From an uncultured Phycisphaerae bacterium (GTDB lineage Bacteria > Planctomycetota > Phycisphaerae > UBA1845 > PWPN01), in NCBI GenBank assembly GCA_938005315.1, contig CALLOB010000042.1, forward strand, positions 1-34,263: DNA of 34,263 nucleotides, given 5' to 3'. This document shows positions 7,895 through 16,692 of this stretch, in pieces. Numbering within the stretch: position 1 is the first letter of the stretch; every line of letters starts with the position of its first letter. Position numbers and translations under genes: made by a program. The notes under the pieces were generated by a model. That model did no database searches and was not told the origin of the DNA. It saw only the letters and a program-made list of their open reading frames with translations.

Positions 7895-9499
7895 ATGGCC
7901 AGGCTGGGCATCGACTTCGGCACCACCAACACCGTCGCGATGATGCACGACCGGGGCATCTTCTCCGTGGTCCACCACGCGGTGAAGACCGGCGCAGGCA
8001 CCATCGTGCAGGAGGTTTTCCCCTCGTCCATCCTGATCCACCGCTCCAGCGGTCGGCGATGGTATGGTCTGGAAGCCGAGCGGCGATTCGGCCAGCTGGG
8101 CCCCGACCCCGACCACGTGTTCGTGCCGTCGCTGAAGCGCCAGCTGCGCAACTACGCCGAAGGGCGGCGTGTGCAGGCGATCGTGCCTGGCGCGGACGGC
8201 CGGGAAGAGACCGCCGAGCTGCCCTACGACCTGGCCGACGAACTGACCGGCTTCCTCCGGGCCCTGGCCGAGTCGATCTGCCAGAATCAGCGGCTCCCGG
8301 CCGGCGAGCCGCTGGAGGCGGTGGTGACCTGGCCGGCCAACGCCAACGGCGCCCAGCGGCACATCACCCGCCGGTCCTTCCGAAAAGCCGGCTTCGTGGT
8401 CATCGACACGCTCAATGAGCCGACGGCCTCGGCGATCGAACTGGCCGACTGCCTGACCGCCGGCCGCGGCGGCAAGGCCCTCGGCGGCCCGCAGGCCGTC
8501 GCGGTGTTCGATCTCGGCGGCGGAACGTTCGACGCCTCCGTCGTGTGGATCGAGGACGACCACTTCGAAGTGCTGGCCGCATCCGGCATCGAGGATCTCG
8601 GCGGAGACGATTTCGACCGCGTGCTTCTGGAAATGTTTCTGTCGGCCATGGGCGGCGCGATCGAGGACCTCGGACCGCTGACCCGCTACGCCCTCCTGCG
8701 CCAGGCCCGGGCCCAGAAGGAGGCCATCGCCTCCGGCACGGTGCGTTCTCTGTTCCTCAATCCGAGGGACTTCGGCCTGGAGCGCCCGCCAGTCACGATC
8801 CGACCGGCGGCCTACGCGGACCGCATCCGCCCGCTGCTGCAGCCGGCGATCGCCACCCTCGGCCGGGTCATCGCCCAGGCTGCCGGACGCCAGCCCCGGG
8901 TCGCGCCGGGCCCGGGCCTGACCATCTATCTGGTGGGAGGCTCCGCCCGTCTGCCGCTGGTGGCCGAGATGGTCTCCGCCGCCTTCCCCGAATGCCGGGT
9001 GGTGCTGACCGACAAGCCCTTCACCTCGGTGGCCATGGGAGCGGCAATCTGCTCGACGGAGCGTGTCGGTTACCGCGACGTGTTCGCCCGCCACTTCGGT
9101 CTGATCCGGCTGCGGGACCACGGACGGGCGGAGATGTTCGACACCGTCTTCTCGGCCGGCACGCCGGTCCCGCGGCGCGGCGAGCCTCCGCTGGAGCGCG
9201 TGGCCTGGTACTATCCGCGGCATAACATCGGCCATCTGAAGTACCTGGAGTGCGTCGGCCTGGACGACAACGGCATGCCCGCCGACGGCGTGCGCAGCTG
9301 GTCGGACGTGCTGTTTCCATACGACCCGGCGCTGCCGTTGACCGCTCCGGCCAGCCGCGAGGAAATCGTCAGTACAGACCGGTTCGCGGATCAGCCGGTC
9401 TGCGAGATCTACCGCTGCGACGCCGACGGAGTCATCACCGTCGAGCTCCGGCGGCCGGCCACCGGCGAGGCCCGCACCTACGAGATCTACCGCGATTGA
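7895..9499 (+). CDS. Hsp70-family protein without helical lid
   Basis: The protein is 534 residues, about 100 fewer than DnaK. The ATPase domain is intact: phosphate-1 loop LGIDFGTTNT (6-13), phosphate-2 loop FDLGGGTFDASVV (Asp206), LNEPTASAIE, and adenosine loop YLVGGSARLP (347-350). After about residue 385 comes a short beta-type substrate domain (DVFARHFGLIRL, FDTVFSAGTPVPRRGEPP, ending DGVITVELRRPATGEARTYEI). The helical lid and C-terminal tail are missing. Lidless Hsp70s are known in bacteria and bind clients less tightly. ATG 7895 overlaps the preceding ribosome site GGAGGTGAGG, so it is translationally linked to the GrpE-like gene. Client unknown; not housekeeping dnaK. Confidence 0.85.
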   Translation: MARLGIDFGTTNTVAMMHDRGIFSVVHHAVKTGAGTIVQEVFPSSILIHRSSGRRWYGLEAERRFGQLGPDPDHVFVPSLKRQLRNYAEGRRVQAIVPGADGREETAELPYDLADELTGFLRALAESICQNQRLPAGEPLEAVVTWPANANGAQRHITRRSFRKAGFVVIDTLNEPTASAIELADCLTAGRGGKALGGPQAVAVFDLGGGTFDASVVWIEDDHFEVLAASGIEDLGGDDFDRVLLEMFLSAMGGAIEDLGPLTRYALLRQARAQKEAIASGTVRSLFLNPRDFGLERPPVTIRPAAYADRIRPLLQPAIATLGRVIAQAAGRQPRVAPGPGLTIYLVGGSARLPLVAEMVSAAFPECRVVLTDKPFTSVAMGAAICSTERVGYRDVFARHFGLIRLRDHGRAEMFDTVFSAGTPVPRRGEPPLERVAWYYPRHNIGHLKYLECVGLDDNGMPADGVRSWSDVLFPYDPALPLTAPASREEIVSTDRFADQPVCEIYRCDADGVITVELRRPATGEARTYEIYRD

Positions 9500-9502
9500 C
9501 CG

Positions 9503-9526
9503 GGGCAGCGTGGCGATCCGCTGCCC
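9503..9526. terminator. Hairpin between convergent Hsp70 and CBS genes
   Basis: GGGCAGCG (9503-9510) pairs with CGCTGCCC (9519-9526) around an 8-nt loop, 3 nt after the Hsp70 stop. It sits between two convergent genes and could serve both strands; there is no T run, so Rho-dependent or RNA-end stabilising action is possible. Confidence 0.45.
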
Positions 9527-9544
9527 GGGGATGGAAGGGCCGTT

Positions 9545-10072
9545 TCAGCCCCGGCCGGCCAGCAGCTCGGGGAAGTGGCGGGCGAGGTAACCCAGCACGT
9601 CGCGCACACTGATGATGCCCGTGGGGCGCTCGTCCTTTTCGATGGGGACGTGGCGAAAGCCGCCGACGGCCATGCGATTGAGAGCGAACGCGATGCTGTC
9701 CTCGCTTTTCAGAGCCTCCGGCATCGGGGTCATGAAGTGCCGCACCGGCGTGTCTTTCATGGCCGCGTAGCGGTCGCCGATCTTCATCAGCACATCGCGC
9801 TCGGTGAAGATGCCCACCAGCGCGTCGCACCAGGTCACCAGCGCACAGCCGATGCCGCGCTCGGCCAGCAGTTGCACCACGTCGCCCAAAGTGTCGTTGG
9901 GCGAGACGGTGATCGGCCGCGCCGGAGCAAGCAGGGACACCGGGTCGGTGCGGAGGTCCCGCTCCAGGCCGTCTTCGGGGCCGGCGGGCTCCTCGCCGGC
10001 CAAGGGCTGCCTGCAGCCCTCGCAGCAGTCGGCCCCGGCCAGGTTCTCGAAACCGCAGGAGGGACAACGCAT
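9545..10072 (-). CDS. Zinc-ribbon plus CBS-pair protein
   Basis: The product is 175 residues. Residues 1-22 carry CPSCGFENLAGADCCEGCRQ, a two-CxxC zinc-ribbon. Two CBS motifs follow (about 50-100 and 110-170), including VVQLLAERGIGCALV, GIFTERDVLMKI, FMTPMPEAL and GFRHVPIEKDERPTGIISVRD, ending LGYLARHFPELL. CBS pairs bind adenosyl ligands such as AMP, ATP or SAM and regulate partners. It is the last gene of the korAB unit, 38 nt after korB. The second in-frame ATG (10072) is chosen because GAGG lies 6-7 nt before it; the first ATG (10078) abuts the site. A regulatory role on the oxidoreductase is inferred from position. Confidence 0.8.
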   Translation of the reverse strand: MRCPSCGFENLAGADCCEGCRQPLAGEEPAGPEDGLERDLRTDPVSLLAPARPITVSPNDTLGDVVQLLAERGIGCALVTWCDALVGIFTERDVLMKIGDRYAAMKDTPVRHFMTPMPEALKSEDSIAFALNRMAVGGFRHVPIEKDERPTGIISVRDVLGYLARHFPELLAGRG

Positions 10073-10086
10073 GATCATCCTCGTCG

Positions 10087-10108
10087 GCCGCGCCGCTCGG
10101 GGCGCGGC
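10087..10108 (-). other. Hairpin between korB and the CBS gene
   Basis: GCCGCGCC (10087-10094) and GGCGCGGC (10101-10108) form an 8-bp stem with a 6-nt loop in the 38-nt space between korB and the downstream CBS gene. It may reduce expression of the last gene or protect korAB mRNA ends; no T run is present. Confidence 0.45.
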
Positions 10109-10110
10109 GG

Positions 10111-11172
10111 TCAGCCGTGAAACACCGGTTCCTCGCCGGCCCGGACTTCCCAGGTCTCCGGGCCGTACATCAGCTTCTGCAGGTCGCCCGGCCCCTTCTC
10201 GGCGGTGAGCCGGTCGATCTGCTCGTTGATCAGCCGGTCGTAGATCGGGGCCTGCACGTCGCGGAACACGCCGATCGGCTCGGGGTATTCCGGGTGCTGC
10301 AGCCGGCTCAGCAGGAACGCCAGGGCCGGCGCCGGGGCCCGCTCGTCGTGGATCAGCAGATCGTAGATGCTCACGCCGTTCTCGCCGAAGCGCACCACCT
10401 CCGGCCGATAGCCGCTGCCCAGCCGGATGCCCCGGTCCTGGTTGCGGCCGAAGATCAGGGCCTTGCCGTGCGACAGCTCGATGAGGTTGTCGTCGCGGAT
10501 CTCGCGGTCGGTGGCGTGCTGGAACGCCCCGTCGTTGAAGATGTTGCAGTTCTGGTAGATCTCCACGAACGCCACCCCCTCGTGCCGGGCCGCCCGCTCC
10601 AGCACGTACTGCAGGTGGTTGGGGATCATGTCCACGCTGCGGGCCACGAAAGTCGCCTCGCAGCCGAGGGCGAACGAGCACGGGCTGATCATCGCTCCCA
10701 CCGACCCGTACGGCGTGGAGACGGTCTTCTTGTTGATCTCCGAGGTCGGCGAGACCTGCCCCTTGGTCAGTCCGTAGATCCGGTTGTTGAACATCAGGAT
10801 CTTGATGTTGAGGTTCCGCCGGATGGCGTGCAGCAGATGGTTGCCGCCGATCGACAGCCCGTCGCCGTCGCCGGTGATCACCCAGATCTCCAGGTCTTGG
10901 CGCACCAGCCGCAGCCCCGAGGCGATCGCCGGCGCCCGGCCGTGAATCCCATGCACCCCGTAGGTCGCCAGGTAGTACGGCAGGCGGCTCGAGCAGCCGA
11001 TCCCGGAAATGAACACCGTCCGGTCCGGGTCGCGTCCCAGTGTGCTGAGCACCTTCTTGAGCTGGGCGAGGATCGAGTAGTCGCCGCACCCCGGGCACCA
11101 GCGCACCTCGGCGTCGCTGGCGTAATCCTTGGGCTGCAGGTTGACCACCGGCAGGGTCGCGGTAGCGCTCAT
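10111..11172 (-). CDS. korB: 2-oxoacid:ferredoxin oxidoreductase, beta subunit (2-oxoglutarate type)
   Basis: The 353-residue protein carries the thiamine diphosphate domain: WCPGCGDYSIL (Cys26, Cys29), GIGCSSRLPYY (Cys60), ITGDGDGLSIGGNH with the GDG...NN cofactor motif ending ILMFNN, and YGLTKGQVSPTS. Cysteines 26, 29, 60 and the later one in LGCEATFVAR would bind a 4Fe-4S cluster. With KorA it decarboxylates a 2-oxoacid to acyl-CoA and passes electrons to ferredoxin. It starts 3 nt after korA ends. Substrate (2-oxoglutarate versus pyruvate or branched) is inferred from overall Kor-type architecture and is not proven. Confidence 0.92.
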   Translation of the reverse strand: MSATATLPVVNLQPKDYASDAEVRWCPGCGDYSILAQLKKVLSTLGRDPDRTVFISGIGCSSRLPYYLATYGVHGIHGRAPAIASGLRLVRQDLEIWVITGDGDGLSIGGNHLLHAIRRNLNIKILMFNNRIYGLTKGQVSPTSEINKKTVSTPYGSVGAMISPCSFALGCEATFVARSVDMIPNHLQYVLERAARHEGVAFVEIYQNCNIFNDGAFQHATDREIRDDNLIELSHGKALIFGRNQDRGIRLGSGYRPEVVRFGENGVSIYDLLIHDERAPAPALAFLLSRLQHPEYPEPIGVFRDVQAPIYDRLINEQIDRLTAEKGPGDLQKLMYGPETWEVRAGEEPVFHG

Positions 11173-11175
11173 GGC

Positions 11176-13038
11176 TCACTCCACTCCCTTCAGTGCCCGG
11201 TCGATGCGTTCGACCAGCTCGGCCACGTTGAACGGCTTGCCCTTGACCTTCCCGAAGGGCCGAGCGTCGACCAGGTACCGGGCCCGCAGCAGCGTGCACA
11301 GCTGGCCGAGGTTCAGCTCCGGCACCAGCACGCGCCTGAAGCGCCGCAACACGTCCCCCAGGTTCGCCGGCATCGGGTGCAGATGTCGCAGGTGGGCGTG
11401 GGACACGCTTTCCCCCAGCTGGCGGACCTGCTCCACGGCCGTGCGCACCGACCCGTAGGTGCCGCCCCAGCTGACCACCAGCAGCTCGCCTTCCGGATCG
11501 CCCAGGACCTCCTGGTCCGGGATCATCTCCACGATCCCGGCGACCTTGCGGGCCCGCAGGTCCACCATCCTCTGGTGGTTCTCCGGATCGTAGGACACCT
11601 TGCCGGTCACGTCCTCCTTTTCCAGTCCCCCGATGCGGTGGGCCAGTCCCCTGGTTCCGGGAATCGCCCAGGGGCGGGCCAGCCGCTCGTTACGCATATA
11701 CGGCTGGAAACCCTCGGCCGGATAATCGTGTCGAACCTCGATGGCCGGCAGGTCCTCCAGCCGCGGCACGCGCCAGGGCTCCGAGCCGTTGGCCAGGTAG
11801 CCGTCTGAGAGCATGATCACCGGGGTCATGTACCGCACCGCGATCCGGAAGGCCTCGAAAGCCGTATCGAAGCAGTCGGAGGGCGATCGGGCGGCGAGCA
11901 CCGGTACCGGGCACTCGCCGTTGCGGCCCATCACCGCCTGGAACAGGTCCGCCTGCTCGGTCTTGGTCGGCAGGCCCGTGCTCGGGCCGCCGCGCTGCAC
12001 GTTGATCACCACCAGCGGCAGCTCCAGCATCACCGCCAGGCCCAGACCCTCGGTCTTCAGCGCCATGCCCGGCCCGCTGGTACCCGTGGCCGCGAACGCG
12101 CCGCCGTAGGCCGCTCCGATCGCGGCGCAGATCGCCGCGATCTCGTCCTCGGCCTGGAAAACCCGCACCCCGAAGTTCTTGTGCCTGGCCAGCTCGTGCA
12201 GGATGTCGCTGGCCGGCGTGATCGGGTAGCTGGCGTAGAACAGCTGCTTGCCGGCCTTCCAGGCGGCGGCCATCAGCCCCAGAGCGGTGGCGTCATTGCC
12301 TCGGACCTTGCGGTAGATGCCCGGTTCCTGGCGCGCGGGCCGGACCCGGTAGTGGACCTGGAAGACCTCGGTAGTGTTGCCGTAGTTGTAGCCCGCCCGC
12401 AGGGCCAGCTCGTTGGCCTTGCGCAGCTCCGGGCGCTGCCCGAACTTGGCGTCCATCCACTTCAGCGTCGGCTCCAGCGGACGATCGTACAGCCAGTAGG
12501 CCAGCCCCAGCGCGAAGAAGTTCTTGCAGCGCTCCGCGTCCTTGTGCTTCAGGCCGGTTTCCTTCACCGCCTCCAGCGTCAGCTTCGTCATCGGAACCGG
12601 ATGGACGTGAAAGCCGGCCAGGCCCCCGTCGTCCAGCGGGTTGGAGGCGTAGCCGGCGAGCTTGAGGTTCGGTGCGGTGAACGCGTCGGTGTTGATGATC
12701 AGGTGCCCGCCCTGCTCCAGGTCCGGCAGATTCACCTTCAGGGCCGCCGGGTTCATCGCCACCAGCGTCTGAATCGTGTCCCCCGGGGTGTGGATCTCGT
12801 CGCTGGCGAAGTTGATCTGGAAGCCCGACACGCCCGCCAGCGTGCCGGCCGGAGCCCGGATCTCGGCGGGAAAGTCCGGCAGCGTCGCCAGATCGTTGCC
12901 CAGCACCGCGGTGGCATTCGTGAACTGCGTGCCCACCAGCTGCATGCCGTCGCCGGAGTCCCCGGCGAAACGCACGATGGCGCGGCGAAGATCCTCGATG
13001 GGCTTGTGGATCACCTTCTGATCGGTCACCTGAGTCAT
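11176..13038 (-). CDS. korA: 2-oxoacid:ferredoxin oxidoreductase, fused gamma-alpha subunit
   Basis: The product is 620 residues and combines a gamma domain (about 15-195: [20 protein letters not shown] to [14 protein letters not shown]) with an alpha/pyrimidine-binding region (about 220-620: [78 protein letters not shown]). This fused layout is typical of two-subunit Kor enzymes. The alpha part contacts the thiamine cofactor and CoA. ATG 13038 is chosen over an upstream start (13068) because AGGAAAG precedes it and the following text (MTQVTDQKV) begins the conserved domain. It lies 43 nt after the upstream CBS gene. Confidence 0.92.
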   Translation of the reverse strand: MTQVTDQKVIHKPIEDLRRAIVRFAGDSGDGMQLVGTQFTNATAVLGNDLATLPDFPAEIRAPAGTLAGVSGFQINFASDEIHTPGDTIQTLVAMNPAALKVNLPDLEQGGHLIINTDAFTAPNLKLAGYASNPLDDGGLAGFHVHPVPMTKLTLEAVKETGLKHKDAERCKNFFALGLAYWLYDRPLEPTLKWMDAKFGQRPELRKANELALRAGYNYGNTTEVFQVHYRVRPARQEPGIYRKVRGNDATALGLMAAAWKAGKQLFYASYPITPASDILHELARHKNFGVRVFQAEDEIAAICAAIGAAYGGAFAATGTSGPGMALKTEGLGLAVMLELPLVVINVQRGGPSTGLPTKTEQADLFQAVMGRNGECPVPVLAARSPSDCFDTAFEAFRIAVRYMTPVIMLSDGYLANGSEPWRVPRLEDLPAIEVRHDYPAEGFQPYMRNERLARPWAIPGTRGLAHRIGGLEKEDVTGKVSYDPENHQRMVDLRARKVAGIVEMIPDQEVLGDPEGELLVVSWGGTYGSVRTAVEQVRQLGESVSHAHLRHLHPMPANLGDVLRRFRRVLVPELNLGQLCTLLRARYLVDARPFGKVKGKPFNVAELVERIDRALKGVE

Positions 13039-13081
13039 CGCGGAGTCTTTCCTGTACTGCCGCCGCACCTTCCGGCGTCGC

Positions 13082-13549
13082 CTACGCCCCCTCCCGCGAG
13101 GCCTGGGCCTGCCTGGAATCCGGCGGCAGCGTGTAGACCGTCGCGGGGAAATGATCGGCCAAGTAACCGGCGATGTGCTTAACCGACACCACCCCCAGGA
13201 TCCGGCCGCGGTCGTCCCGGACCGGCAGGTGGCGGAGATGACCCTGAACCATCGTCCGGATCGCCCGGCCGATTGAATCCGAGGAACGTGCGGTGATCGG
13301 GTGGGCGGTCATGACCAGACTCACCGGCCGGTCGAAGTCGACCTCCGAGGCCAGCACCCGTTTGACCAGATCGCGTTCGGAGAAGATGCCCGCCAGTTCC
13401 GGCCCGTCAAAAACCAGGGCGCAGCCGGCCCGGGCTTCCCGCATCGCCTCGACGGTCCGGCGGATCGAATCGCCGGACGACACACGCGGTGCCGGTTGGA
13501 TCGGCAGTTGCGACAGCTGGTCCGTCCAGAGGTTCTCGCGGAGACCCAA
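13082..13549 (-). CDS. CBS-pair protein, TTG start, first gene of the korAB unit
   Basis: From TTG 13549 the protein has 155 residues: two CBS motifs ([67 protein letters not shown]) and an ending [23 protein letters not shown] is chosen because GGAGG stands 6 nt upstream and no in-frame ATG occurs near the domain start; the sequence upstream of it is not protein-like. It has no zinc ribbon, unlike the second CBS gene of the operon, but shares the GYLAxHFP ending with it. It probably senses an adenine nucleotide and acts on KorAB; that is inference. Confidence 0.8.
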   Translation of the reverse strand: MGLRENLWTDQLSQLPIQPAPRVSSGDSIRRTVEAMREARAGCALVFDGPELAGIFSERDLVKRVLASEVDFDRPVSLVMTAHPITARSSDSIGRAIRTMVQGHLRHLPVRDDRGRILGVVSVKHIAGYLADHFPATVYTLPPDSRQAQASREGA

Positions 13550-13608
13550 GACAAGCCTCCAGGGGCCCCTGCCGGGCAAGGTCCACGCCCCGAAAAAATG
13601 TACACAAC

Positions 13609-13637
13609 AGTATAGGATGCGGCACGGATTCCGCCAT
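13609..13637 (-). promoter_or_regulatory. Candidate promoter of the CBS-korAB-CBS unit
   Basis: On the minus strand TATACT (13614-13609) lies 60 nt before the TTG start in a locally AT-rich patch (TGTTGTGTACATTTTTT follows). The -35 region at a 17-nt spacing reads ATGGCG, a poor match. It is the only good -10 in the gap after the phosphoesterase gene. Confidence 0.35.
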
Positions 13638-13665
13638 GCCGGCCGTTCGGAAATGCCGCCGGCGG

Positions 13666-14667
13666 TCAGGACGCGGCCAGGTAACCCCGGGCCCGGGCCA
13701 TGACCCGGCGAACCACCTCGTCCAGCGGGCCCCGGATCCGGACCCCGGCCGAATACGGATGTCCGCCGCCGCCGAAATGCTCCGCCAGCCCCAAAACCGA
13801 CGTGCCGCCCTCGCCCCGCAGGTTGATCCGGACAACCCCCGGCTCGGCCTCCGAGAACAGCACCGCCATGCGGATGCCCGAGAGGGAGCGGGGCACGGAA
13901 ACCTGGTCGTCGATGTCCGCCGGCGAACACCCCGCGGCGGCGATCTCCTCGTGCGACAGCACACAGTAGGCGATCAGGCCGTCCTCGGTGAGCCGCGTGT
14001 TGCGATAGACCGCCCGCAGCAGGTTGAAATCCTCGGCACGATGGGACCGTAACAGCCGCTGGCCGATCAGGGCGGGATCCGCCCCCGAGCGGATCAGCCG
14101 GGCGGCGGTCTCGAATGATTCCGCGCCGGCCCCCGGCAGCGAGAACGCGGCGGTGTCCGCGTACATGCCGGCGTACAGCAACGAGGCCGCGGGGCGGTCC
14201 AGCACCCAGCCGGCCGTTCGGATCAGGCGGTCGACGAGCTCGCTGGTGCTGCCGGCGCCGCTGTCGACCCAGTTGATGTGTCCGAATCCGGTGTTGGTGA
14301 CGTGATGATCGATGTTGACGATCGTACGACCGGCCACGGCTTCCCAGCCGCCCTCAATGCCCACCCGGTTGACTCCCGCCGTGTCCAGCACCACGACCAG
14401 GTCGCCGGCCGCGATCCGCTCCGCGTCCGCCAGCCGCACGCCGCCGGCCAGCTCCAGCAGGAAACGCACCTTGGGGTTCAGTTCGGTCGTCGGCAGGACC
14501 GCCGCCGCACGCCCCCCCGGCCCCGCGCGGGCCAGGGCCTGCATCGAACCGACGGCATCCACGTCGGGATTGACGTGCCCGACCAGCAGCGGAGACTGCG
14601 ATGCCTCGATCGCGTCGATGGCCGCCGTGACCAACGAACGCACGCTCTCGATCACCGGCTCGATCAT
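13666..14667 (-). CDS. DHH/DHHA1 phosphoesterase (NrnA-like nanoRNase/pAp phosphatase)
   Basis: The product is 333 residues, the size of NrnA. The DHH domain has [12 protein letters not shown] (His31, Asp35, Asp37), LDTAG and IDHHVTN (Asp120-His121-His122) as metal ligands. The DHHA1 domain at the C-terminus has [15 protein letters not shown], the GGGH substrate motif. NrnA degrades short oligoribonucleotides and removes the 3' phosphate from pAp, the by-product of sulfate activation. Its ATG overlaps the sat stop (ATGA), so the two are translated together. The context favours the pAp phosphatase role. Confidence 0.88.
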   Translation of the reverse strand: MIEPVIESVRSLVTAAIDAIEASQSPLLVGHVNPDVDAVGSMQALARAGPGGRAAAVLPTTELNPKVRFLLELAGGVRLADAERIAAGDLVVVLDTAGVNRVGIEGGWEAVAGRTIVNIDHHVTNTGFGHINWVDSGAGSTSELVDRLIRTAGWVLDRPAASLLYAGMYADTAAFSLPGAGAESFETAARLIRSGADPALIGQRLLRSHRAEDFNLLRAVYRNTRLTEDGLIAYCVLSHEEIAAAGCSPADIDDQVSVPRSLSGIRMAVLFSEAEPGVVRINLRGEGGTSVLGLAEHFGGGGHPYSAGVRIRGPLDEVVRRVMARARGYLAAS

Positions 14668-15923
14668 CTTCCCCGCATCGCCTCGATCAGGATGCGGGCC
14701 GTCGATTCGCGCATCACCCGGGGGTCCGGCAGCCGCCCGGCCGCCAGCGCCTCGCGCACGTCCCGCCCACTGATCGGGATCGGCTTGTAGCCCTTCGGCG
14801 CGCACTCGTCCACCAGCGCGACCCGTCCGAGCTCCTCGTAATAGGCCGCAAAGCCGACCTTCAACGGGCGGATCAGCAGCTCGCCCGGCAGATCGTCGAA
14901 AATGCGCTGCGCCGCCAGCGGATCCCAGATGTCCGTGCCGTCGTCGTAGGGGGCGTCGGCGTGTTTGCGCCCGATGATGATGTCGGTGAAGCCGAAGTTC
15001 TGGCGGTAGATGGCGTGCATCACCGCCTCTTTCGGCCCGGCGTAGAACATGCGGATGTCCAGGCCCAGCAGCAGGGCCACGTCGTTGATGTCGTAGCCGA
15101 CCTTCGCCCACAGGGCCTCGTCCTTGTCGCCCTGCCCCAGCTCGCGCTTCTCCAGCAGCGCCCGGTAGGTCCGCATCCGCGCGACCGCGTCCACGTCGTC
15201 GGATTTCGTCTCCCCGATCAGCGGATTCAGCACCACCGCGGTGCGGAAACCCTGACGGGTGAGAAGCTCCGCGCCGTATACCAGCGCGTACTCGTGGGCC
15301 CGGTGCAGCGGATTGCGCGTCTGGAAGGCCACCACGCGCTCCCAGCCCTTCTCGCGAAACAACCCGCGCGTCTGCTCCGGCGTCAAAACGAATCGACCGT
15401 ACTCGGGGTGCTTCGGTTGCGGCAGCACCTCCAGTTCGCCGCCGACCAGAAACTCGCCGGGGTCGTTCATCACCATCCGCCCGCCGGGGTGATCCGTGCG
15501 ACGCGTCTGGTAGACGCCCTCGATGTAGGCCGCCTTGTCCCAGGGGTAGATGTCCTCCACCCGCAGCACGGCGATCGTCTGGCCGGAGGCATTGACCAGC
15601 CGGGCCCGCCGACCCGGCTTCAGCCGACCGGCGGTCTCGGCCGTCGCCGGCAGCGCGATCGGGATCGACCAGGCATACCGCCGCCCGCCGACGGTGATGA
15701 CCATCTCACGCAGCACCTGGTCGTAGACCGCCTTGACCATCGGACCGGTCAGCGGGCTCAAGGCCCCGTCTCCGATGCGGTACACGCTGGACTGGTCCGC
15801 CTCGCTGACCGGAAAGGCCGGCAGCTCGGCGGCCTCGGCGATGAATTCGCGGCGCCGTTCCTCGGGGACGGTGCGGTTGACCGGCCTCTCCAGGCCGCCG
15901 TGCGGTGCGATCAGGTCAGGCAT
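14664..15923 (-). CDS. sat: Sulfate adenylyltransferase (ATP sulfurylase)
   Basis: The 419-residue protein has the homo-oligomeric ATP sulfurylase layout: N-terminal PUA-like region with [11 protein letters not shown], the catalytic motif [12 protein letters not shown] (from Gln201), [15 protein letters not shown], and GRKHADAP. It makes adenosine 5'-phosphosulfate and pyrophosphate from ATP and sulfate. There is no C-terminal APS-kinase domain. ATG 15923 fits the conserved start ([10 protein letters not shown]); GAGG lies 12 nt upstream. Assimilatory or dissimilatory use cannot be told here: no apr, cysD or cysN genes are near. It is the first gene of a two-gene unit with the DHH phosphoesterase. 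Confidence 0.93.
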   Translation of the reverse strand: MPDLIAPHGGLERPVNRTVPEERRREFIAEAAELPAFPVSEADQSSVYRIGDGALSPLTGPMVKAVYDQVLREMVITVGGRRYAWSIPIALPATAETAGRLKPGRRARLVNASGQTIAVLRVEDIYPWDKAAYIEGVYQTRRTDHPGGRMVMNDPGEFLVGGELEVLPQPKHPEYGRFVLTPEQTRGLFREKGWERVVAFQTRNPLHRAHEYALVYGAELLTRQGFRTAVVLNPLIGETKSDDVDAVARMRTYRALLEKRELGQGDKDEALWAKVGYDINDVALLLGLDIRMFYAGPKEAVMHAIYRQNFGFTDIIIGRKHADAPYDDGTDIWDPLAAQRIFDDLPGELLIRPLKVGFAAYYEELGRVALVDECAPKGYKPIPISGRDVREALAAGRLPDPRVMRESTARILIEAMRGR

Positions 15924-15977
15924 GCTGCGAGCGTCCTCAACCGTGGCAGGGGCCTTCCACGCCCCGGGGAGTTCACG

Positions 15978-15997
15978 AAAACCCGCCCGATGGCGGG
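15978..15997 (-). terminator. Rho-independent terminator of infC
   Basis: On the minus strand CCCGCC and GGCGGG (15997-15992 and 15987-15982) close an ATCG loop and are followed directly by TTTT (15981-15978). It lies 100 nt after the infC stop and ends the thrS-infC unit. A TAGAAT box (16014-16009), upstream of the hairpin, could be the -10 of sat, but its -35 is weak. Confidence 0.6.
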
Positions 15998-16096
15998 AAT
16001 CAAAGCCGATTCTAGACGCGCTGGCCGGCCGCGGCGACCGAAGGTCCCCTCCGGATGCGGGACTTCTCGGCCCGGGTCCCCGCGACAATTGGCACG

Positions 16097-16597
16097 CTAC
16101 TTCTTCGCCGGGGCCACGATAGTGATCAGGCGTTTGCCCTCGTGCCGGGGCGGACGTTCGATCCTGGCCCTCTCACCCAGGAACTCCAGAATCTCGTTGA
16201 CGATCTGCAAGCCCAGATCCTGGTGAAACCTCTCCCGCCCGCGGTAGATCATGGTGAACTGGACCTTGTCCCCGCTCTCGAGGAACTCCACCGCGCGGTT
16301 GACCAGACGCTGGCGGTCGTGGTCGCCGATCTTGGGGTGAAGCCGGACTTCCTTGAGCTTCTGCTCGTGGTGCTTCTGCCGCTTCTTGCGTTGGGCATAC
16401 TTGAACTTGCCGTAGTCCATGATCCGGCAGACCGGGGGGCGCTCGGCAGGAGCGATCTCCACCAGGTCCATGCCCACCGCCCGGGCGCGGTTCAACGCCT
16501 CGTCGGTCGGCACGATCCCGATCTGCTGGTTGTTCTCGTCGATCAGGCGAACCGGGGATAGCCGGATCTGCTCGTTGCAACGAAGTGACTGTGCGAT
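16097..16597 (-). CDS. infC: Translation initiation factor IF-3, ATC start codon
   Basis: From ATC 16597 the protein has 166 residues, full length for IF-3: N-domain [20 protein letters not shown] (residues 6-25), linker, then C-domain [15 protein letters not shown] and [14 protein letters not shown] to the Lys-rich end. The start is fixed by AGGAGG 5 nt upstream and by stop codons TGA TAA just before it; the first ATG/GTG/TTG in frame is GTG 16513, which would remove the conserved N-domain. IF-3 binds the 30S subunit and rejects poor start codons, and the rare-start codon is the known autoregulation device of infC. It follows thrS with a 95-nt gap. No rpmI or rplT follows. Confidence 0.95.
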   Translation of the reverse strand: MAQSLRCNEQIRLSPVRLIDENNQQIGIVPTDEALNRARAVGMDLVEIAPAERPPVCRIMDYGKFKYAQRKKRQKHHEQKLKEVRLHPKIGDHDRQRLVNRAVEFLESGDKVQFTMIYRGRERFHQDLGLQIVNEILEFLGERARIERPPRHEGKRLITIVAPAKK

Positions 16598-16602
16598 GGC
16601 TG

Positions 16603-16608
16603 CCTCCT
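16603..16608 (-). promoter_or_regulatory. Perfect AGGAGG ribosome binding site for infC ATC start
   Basis: AGGAGG (minus strand, 16608-16603) is followed by CAGCC and the ATC codon at 16597. A perfect site with 5-nt spacing is what a non-AUG start needs, so this site decides the start. Confidence 0.85.
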
Positions 16609-16636
16609 GATAGTCTTATCAACCTCCGCCGGACGT

Positions 16637-16658
16637 ATCGGACTGTACGCGGTCCGAT
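16637..16658 (-). other. Hairpin upstream of infC
   Basis: ATCGGAC and GTCCGAT (7 bp) enclose 8 nt in the 95-nt thrS-infC spacer, 28 nt upstream of the AGGAGG of infC. It could be a processing site or take part in infC control; no T run follows, so it is unlikely to terminate. Confidence 0.4.
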
Positions 16659-16692
16659 CGCTCTCCGTCCATGCGGCCTGACTACCCCGCGA

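Noticed and set aside
10117-11808. Long plus-strand frame antisense to korB and korA
   Set aside because: The minus strand encodes well-conserved oxidoreductase subunits; the antisense frame has biased composition and no motif.
13082-13930. Longer form of the first CBS protein from an upstream start
   Set aside because: The added N-terminal text overlaps the phosphoesterase gene antiparallel-free region and reads as noise; TTG 13549 has the GGAGG site.
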